Below, piece by piece: positions 6,244 to 9,940 of a stretch of DNA of 9,940 nt (the first letter of the stretch is position 1; each line of letters begins with the position of its first letter). Both the position numbers and the translations under genes were made by a program. Source of the stretch: CAYSSG01 sp964433635 (GTDB lineage Bacteria > Atribacterota > Phoenicimicrobiia > Phoenicimicrobiales > Stramentimicrobiaceae); assembly GCA_964433635.1 (NCBI GenBank), contig CAYSSG010000059.1:1-9940 (forward strand), read 5' to 3'. The notes under the pieces were generated by a model. It was not told where the DNA came from and searched no databases. It saw nothing but the letters and a program-made list of their open reading frames with translations.

Positions 6244-6266
6244 ACATTTTGAATTGATTATATATT
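6238..6266 (+). promoter_or_regulatory. Near-consensus promoter of the transposase, -35 inside the terminal repeat
   Basis: TTGACA (6238-6243, perfect) is followed by a 17-nt spacer and TATATT (6261-6266, 5 of 6), so 11 of 12 consensus bases. The expected start is near 6273, giving a leader of about 60 nt to the ATG at 6334. Because the -35 lies in the hairpin arm, hairpin extrusion or transposase binding would be expected to block the promoter (inference). Confidence 0.7.
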
Positions 6267-6333
6267 TAAAAAAGCTAGCTATAATAATTATTGGAACATA
6301 TAAGAGAACTGAAAAGGAGTGGTATCTAAACCT

Positions 6334-7122
6334 ATGCCCAGATTACCAAGAAAATACAGTGAAACAGGCGTTTACCATATTATGGTGAGGGGTAATGCAA
6401 AACAGGATATCTTCATTGATGACCAGAATAAAAGAAAATTTATTAAGACAATTCTTCAGAGAAGAGCTGAGGAAAGATTTTATCTCTATGCTTACTGCAT
6501 TATGAATAATCATGCCCATCTAGTAGTAAAAGAGTTCAAAGAGTCAGTTTCAAAAACGATGAAAAGAATTACCACCAGTTATGCTTCTTATTTTAATTTG
6601 AAGTACAGAAGAGTAGGCCATGTATTTCAGGACAGATTCAAAAGTGAGGTTATTAAAGACGATTCCTACCTGCTTTCTGCAATCCGGTATGTTCATAATA
6701 ATCCTGTAAAAGCAAATATTGCCCGTAGAGATGACTATCCATGGAGTAGTTATCATGAATATGTGGATTCTTCAGTAAAGCCAGTAGAGATAATTGAGAT
6801 TCTAAGTATGTTTAGTTTAGATTTACAGCAGTCAACTGAGATCTTCAAAGATTTTAGTTGCCAAATTAAGGAGAGAGATTTCATGGATATGGAACCAGAA
6901 AAAGAAATTAATAAGGATAATATCTATCAATATATTGAACAATTCTTTAATGATAATCATATGGAAAGGATCGATTTATATGATAAACTGCACCGAAAAC
7001 AACGCAATAATTTAATTTTAAAACTCACTAAAAGGTCTAATTTATCACAAAGATCAATTGCGGAATCAATTGGGGTGAATCGGGAAACGGTTCGAAGAGT
7101 GTCAAAAGAACCGTCCCCATGA
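6334..7122 (+). CDS. REP-associated tyrosine (Y1/HUH) transposase with C-terminal helix-turn-helix
   Basis: 262 aa from ATG 6334. The in-frame GTG at 6319 overlaps the ribosome site aaggag (6314-6319) and is rejected, leaving a longish 14-nt spacing. The start MPRLPRKYSETGVYHIMVRGN is typical of the family. The HUH metal-binding motif is H60-A-H62 in IMNNHAHLVV; the nucleophile is Y119 in RYVHNNPVKA; WSSYHEY follows at 137-143. Residues about 234-256 (NLSQRSIAESIGVNRETVR) form a helix-turn-helix not found in minimal IS200 TnpA and typical of longer TnpA_REP proteins. The enzyme nicks single-stranded DNA at terminal hairpins through a 5'-phosphotyrosine. The last codons and stop (SKEPSP) lie inside the right terminal repeat. 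All key residues are present. Confidence 0.95.
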   Translation: MPRLPRKYSETGVYHIMVRGNAKQDIFIDDQNKRKFIKTILQRRAEERFYLYAYCIMNNHAHLVVKEFKESVSKTMKRITTSYASYFNLKYRRVGHVFQDRFKSEVIKDDSYLLSAIRYVHNNPVKANIARRDDYPWSSYHEYVDSSVKPVEIIEILSMFSLDLQQSTEIFKDFSCQIKERDFMDMEPEKEINKDNIYQYIEQFFNDNHMERIDLYDKLHRKQRNNLILKLTKRSNLSQRSIAESIGVNRETVRRVSKEPSP

Positions 7123-7126
7123 CAAT
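7100..7126 (+). repeat. Right terminal inverted repeat / REP-like hairpin, overlapping the transposase stop
   Basis: Inverted relative to 6217-6243 with three mismatches. tgtca (7100-7104) pairs with tgaca (7120-7124). The inner stem keeps pairing through G-T pairs where it differs from the left end, and the cggt tetraloop (accg on this strand) is conserved. The transposase stop codon tga (7120-7122) is inside the repeat. Confidence 0.85.
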
Positions 7127-7248
7127 TTTCCTCCAATTAGATTTAATATATCATAATGCTATAAATAATGGTAAAATACAAATATTGCTGTTGTATTGAT
7201 GGAGAATCTTTAGAAAAATGGTCAGGGATTCTGAAATAGAGGTATTCA

Positions 7249-8508
7249 ATGATTAGAAAACAACAAAAAATAACCATCTGCATTTATCTTGTTATGATTA
7301 TAACAATAAGTTTATCAGGCATTCTTTCCGGTTGCCAGATGGTTCCTCCGGTACCAGATGAGGCTAAGTGGACCGTGATGGTCTATTTGGCTGCTGATAA
7401 TAATTTAGAATCTGTTGCTATACAGGATTTTAATGAGATGGAAATGGTTGGTTCGACAAAAGAAGTTAACATTGTAGTGCAAATCGATCGGGTACCTTTT
7501 GATGTTTTGAATCAGGCAGGACAAGGTTTTCGTGATGATGACAGTAATAGCAATTGGACCGGTACCCGCCGTTATTATATTTCCCAGGATATGAATCCAC
7601 AAATCATTAATTCCACTCTTATAAAGGACCTGGGAGAGCAGAATATGGGAGACCCGGAGACATTAAAGGATTTTGCACAATGGGCAATTCAAAAATATCC
7701 TGCCCAGCACTATCTGCTGGTTATCTGGAATCATGGGGGCGGGTTTCGTTCTCTAGAAACAGACAGGGATATTTGCGAGGACTATACTGATGAAGATATG
7801 ATAACCATGCCGCAGCTGGAAGAGATCCTTGCCTTCATCCAAAGTCAATTAGGAAAGAAAATTGATATGATTGGTATGGACGCCTGTTATATGGCGATGG
7901 TGGAGGTTGCTTATCATATAAAAGATTATACTGATATACTGATTGCTTCTGAAGCTTCCATTCCACCAGATGGATGGCAATATGATTGTATACTGCAAAT
8001 ACTGGCTCTGAATCCAAATCAAACTTCCCGAAAATTTGCGGCTGAGATTGTAAATTGTTATTCTGATCAGTATTCAGGTTCGGGAAGGAATGTCACTTTA
8101 TCGGCTATTGATTTAACCCTGATAGAAGATCTGGCAGAGAAAATATCCAAACTTGCCTATGCCATTATGAATGATTCTTATACTACAAAAAATATCTATC
8201 GTGAAGCCAGGGATACATCCCAGAATTACACGGGTCTTGGATTTGAATATATTGATTTGAAAGACTATGTTGATCTATTACCTGACTATACTTCAAATGC
8301 ACAGGTATTAAGTGCCGCGATCCAGATTAATCAAATGCTGGAATCGGGCAATATTATTATCAATAAGACTTATAATGGCAATGATGTAAAGAATTCACAT
8401 GGTCTTTCAATTTATTACCCGTACTATAGTTATGACAGTTATTATGACTACACTAATTTTGCACGGGATAAATTATGGGATGAAATGTTGATTCATCTGG
8501 GTTTATAA
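7249..8508 (+). CDS. Clostripain-family (peptidase C11) cysteine protease lipoprotein
   Basis: 419 aa. The signal peptide ends with lipobox LSGC (lipid Cys29, Gln at +2). The mature protein begins with the C11 hallmark KWTVMVYLAADNNLE (40-54). The catalytic His is H162 in LVIWNHGGG and the Cys is C213 in DMIGMDACYMAM, with the family segment ASEASIPPDGW at 233-243. The C-terminal part (HGLSIYYPY, 384-392) is also characteristic. C11 enzymes are clan CD proteases that usually cut after Arg or Lys, often after Ca2+-dependent autoprocessing; the exact specificity here is inferred. The ribosome site agaggt (7238-7243) lies 5 nt before the ATG. It probably acts outside the inner membrane, anchored by lipid. 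lptC starts 44 nt after the stop, so the three downstream genes may be co-transcribed. Confidence 0.94.
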   Translation: MIRKQQKITICIYLVMIITISLSGILSGCQMVPPVPDEAKWTVMVYLAADNNLESVAIQDFNEMEMVGSTKEVNIVVQIDRVPFDVLNQAGQGFRDDDSNSNWTGTRRYYISQDMNPQIINSTLIKDLGEQNMGDPETLKDFAQWAIQKYPAQHYLLVIWNHGGGFRSLETDRDICEDYTDEDMITMPQLEEILAFIQSQLGKKIDMIGMDACYMAMVEVAYHIKDYTDILIASEASIPPDGWQYDCILQILALNPNQTSRKFAAEIVNCYSDQYSGSGRNVTLSAIDLTLIEDLAEKISKLAYAIMNDSYTTKNIYREARDTSQNYTGLGFEYIDLKDYVDLLPDYTSNAQVLSAAIQINQMLESGNIIINKTYNGNDVKNSHGLSIYYPYYSYDSYYDYTNFARDKLWDEMLIHLGL

Positions 8509-8552
8509 TTTAGACTAAAATAAAAGATTATAAAAATGAAGTTGATGATAGG

Positions 8553-9134
8553 ATGATGAGAGGTAATAAGAAACGATTTGTTATATTGCTGATCTTGATT
8601 ATAGTCGGCATATTTATTTATTTTCGGTTTGATCAAACTAAACAGGAAGAGACATTATCACCTGAGGAAGCGATTGACCAGGTTCAGGATGATCTGGTCA
8701 TTGATGAACCGCCTGTACAAATTGGGCAAGGTCAGGTTTTGGGGATAAAAGATGAAAAAAAACAATGGTTGATTGAAGCAGAAACCATTTCCATTGCTGA
8801 GGATCGGGAAAGTACTGTGTTTGAAGACATTAAGAAAATGCTGATATATAAGGAGGAAGAACCGCATCTGACCGTTTTTGCCGAAAGAGGTATTGCCAAT
8901 ATGCAAAGTAAAGATATCGAGTTAAGCGGGAACGTGGTAATCTCTAATGAAGATGGTGATTCGTTAAAAGGGGAAAAGGTATTCTGGCACTCTGAGCAGC
9001 AAAGAATCACTAGTGAGGAACAGGTGGAATTACAGATTGACGATCATTATATTATTGCCGGCAGCCTTTCCACAAATATGGAAATGACTCAATTGGAATT
9101 GACCAATAGGGTGTCTGTTACGATGAAATTATAA
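8553..9134 (+). CDS. lptC: LptC-like LPS export bridge protein
   Basis: 193 aa, the usual LptC length. Residues 8-25 are a single N-terminal membrane helix (RFVILLILIIVGIFIYF) without a cleavage site. An acidic linker to about residue 56 follows, then a beta-jellyroll with the family pattern: WLIEAETISI (72-81), FEDIKKMLIYKEEE, LTVFAERGIANMQSKDIELSGNVVI (106-130) and GDSLKGEKVFWHSEQQRITSEEQVEL. LptC sits in the inner membrane and passes LPS from the LptBFG ABC transporter to LptA. The neighbouring lptA supports the call. The start is uncertain: two adjacent ATGs (8553, 8556) with agg immediately before, so the ribosome site is weak. The upstream gene is an unusual partner, since kdsC/kdsD often precede lptC. 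Confidence 0.85.
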   Translation: MMRGNKKRFVILLILIIVGIFIYFRFDQTKQEETLSPEEAIDQVQDDLVIDEPPVQIGQGQVLGIKDEKKQWLIEAETISIAEDRESTVFEDIKKMLIYKEEEPHLTVFAERGIANMQSKDIELSGNVVISNEDGDSLKGEKVFWHSEQQRITSEEQVELQIDDHYIIAGSLSTNMEMTQLELTNRVSVTMKL

Positions 9135-9215
9135 AAAATAAGAAAATAAAGAACCCAACAAGAGTGAGATTGTGCCTCAGCCAGGTATATGAAAAGAAAG
9201 GATGGTTTTTAGCTT

Positions 9216-9905
9216 ATGAAAAGATTGTTAACGGGGATAGTTATTATGCTTGTTTTTTTAATGAGCTTCATGATTTTTTCCTTATCTGCCCAGGAACAGA
9301 CGGAGACAGAGAAGCAGGTAGAGAATCAGGGTGACGGATCTTTAGTTGAAATGACCGCCGATCAGGTTAATTACGATAAAGAAAATGATCAAATGATTTT
9401 TACCGGTAATGTAGTGATCATTCAGGAGGATACTAATCTTACTGCCGGTCAGGCATCCTTTAACGTAGATACCAAAATAGGTCAAATCACAGAAAATGTG
9501 AGATTGGTAAAGGAGGATATCGTTATTACCGGTAATACATTACAGGCATATCTCAATGACAAGCGATATATCTTTGAAAATCAGGTAGAACTGGTTCAGG
9601 AGAGAGAAGATAACGCCGGAGAACCGGATAATGTGACCTGGATCTGCCAAAAATTGGAGATTTTTACCGAAACCAAGAATATGACCGCTACCGGAGAGGT
9701 GATGATTAGCAAAAAGGATTATACCATCACTGCTCAAGAAGCAATTTATAATGACGCTGAGGATAAAATATCTCTCACTGGACAGGTTCAAATAGAGGAA
9801 GTAGAAAATGATCGTAAGATTAGCGGTGATGAAGCAGTTTTCTTTATTACTGATGATAAGCTGGAAGTGACTGGAAATGTAAGAAGTAGCATGATTCTGG
9901 ATTAA
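9216..9905 (+). CDS. lptA: LptA/OstA-family periplasmic LPS transport protein
   Basis: 229 aa. Residues 1-25 are a signal peptide with a likely cut after LSA. The mature protein is a run of short beta strands built on the OstA repeat: VEMTADQVNYDKENDQMIFTGNVVI (44-68), LTAGQASFNVDTK, ITENVRLVKEDIVITGNTLQAYL, then further TG-(x)-V units near 159 (TGEVMI), 188 (TGQVQI) and 219 (TGNVRS). Such proteins stack as a beta groove carrying LPS between LptC and the outer-membrane LptD. At 229 aa it is longer than the E. coli protein, consistent with extra repeats. aaagga (9197-9202) is the likely ribosome site, with long 13-nt spacing. The gap to lptC is 81 nt. The partner ATPase gene lptB is not in the window; after the stop a REP-type end begins. 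Confidence 0.9.
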   Translation: MKRLLTGIVIMLVFLMSFMIFSLSAQEQTETEKQVENQGDGSLVEMTADQVNYDKENDQMIFTGNVVIIQEDTNLTAGQASFNVDTKIGQITENVRLVKEDIVITGNTLQAYLNDKRYIFENQVELVQEREDNAGEPDNVTWICQKLEIFTETKNMTATGEVMISKKDYTITAQEAIYNDAEDKISLTGQVQIEEVENDRKISGDEAVFFITDDKLEVTGNVRSSMILD

Positions 9906-9910
9906 TAGGT

Positions 9911-9940
9911 TCAGGGGTCAAGTCTTCACATTTGACATTT
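9911..9940 (+). mobile_element. Left end of a second, different REP-type (Y1 transposase) element, cut by the window edge
   Basis: The sequence has the form aggggtcaagtc…catttgacattt, resembling ends of Y1/REP-associated transposons. gtcaa (9917-9921) pairs with ttgac (9932-9936) and gt (9922-9923) with ac (9928-9929) around tetraloop cttc (9924-9927), with two unpaired bases. This is the same architecture as the element at 6217-7126 but a different sequence. It again ends in TTGACA (9932-9937), a possible -35 for a gene lying right of the window. No transposase is visible, so this rests on pattern alone. Confidence 0.45.

Larger units (their letters stand above)
6217..7126 (+). mobile_element. 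REP-associated Y1 (IS200/IS605-like TnpA_REP) transposon, apparently complete
   Basis: About 910 bp, bounded by imperfect 27-nt inverted repeats (6217-6243 and 7100-7126, 24 of 27 matching) and carrying one transposase gene that fills most of the interior. No target-site duplication is seen next to the ends, as expected for single-strand HUH transposition. It separates the divergent genes at 5674-5994 (minus) and 7249-8508 (plus). With both ends and an intact catalytic gene it may still be active. Confidence 0.85.

Noticed and set aside
6280..6285. TATAAT as an alternative -10 for the transposase
   Set aside because: No -35-like hexamer at 16-18 nt; the pair at 6238-6266 is far better.
6319..6333. 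GTG start at 6319 for the transposase
   Set aside because: It overlaps aaggag, and family members begin with an MPR-type N-terminus, matching ATG 6334.

Overview
The window looks like an accessory stretch of an AT-rich, diderm (outer-membrane) bacterium. The diderm call rests on an lptC-lptA pair (LPS transport) at the right end and on six lipoprotein genes with clear lipoboxes, none of which has Asp after the lipid-modified Cys. An Atribacterota-like or diderm-Firmicutes-like lineage would fit the low GC, PEGA/Big-type lipoproteins and Y1 transposases. That placement is inference; no rRNA or ribosomal marker is present.

Left (1-700): the window opens in the last bases of a group II intron (3' strand of domain V, then a complete domain VI with a bulged A). 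Next comes a free-standing four-helix-bundle gene of the 23S rRNA intervening-sequence (S23) type, bracketed by a perfect 17-nt inverted repeat. 710-1642 encodes an exported protein with two Leu/Glu/FG repeats, a beta-rich domain and a glycine-rich hydrophobic segment. It ends at a strong bidirectional terminator (1745-1786).

Middle, minus strand (1806-5994): five consecutive lipoprotein genes. Three small ones (1806-2150, 5126-5458, 5674-5994) and one double-domain one (2369-2983) appear to share a small beta-sandwich. The double one looks like a fusion of the types seen singly at 5674 and 1806. Among them is a 577-aa lipoprotein with PEGA, two Big_2 Ig-like domains and a C-terminal caspase-like (C14) domain with an intact His/Cys dyad and an EF-hand-like loop.

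Middle to right, plus strand: a complete REP-associated Y1 (HUH) transposase element (6217-7126) separates the lipoprotein block from a second clan CD protease lipoprotein, a clostripain-type (C11) protease (7249-8508). The element ends are hairpin-forming inverted repeats. The left one supplies a perfect -35 box for the transposase promoter, and the right one encodes the transposase C-terminus. lptC (8553-9134) and lptA (9216-9905) follow in the same orientation. The window ends in what looks like the left end of a second, different REP-type element, where lptB might have been expected.

Functional reading: cell-envelope genes (lipoprotein anchors, two surface proteases, LPS bridge proteins) interspersed with three kinds of mobile or selfish sequence.
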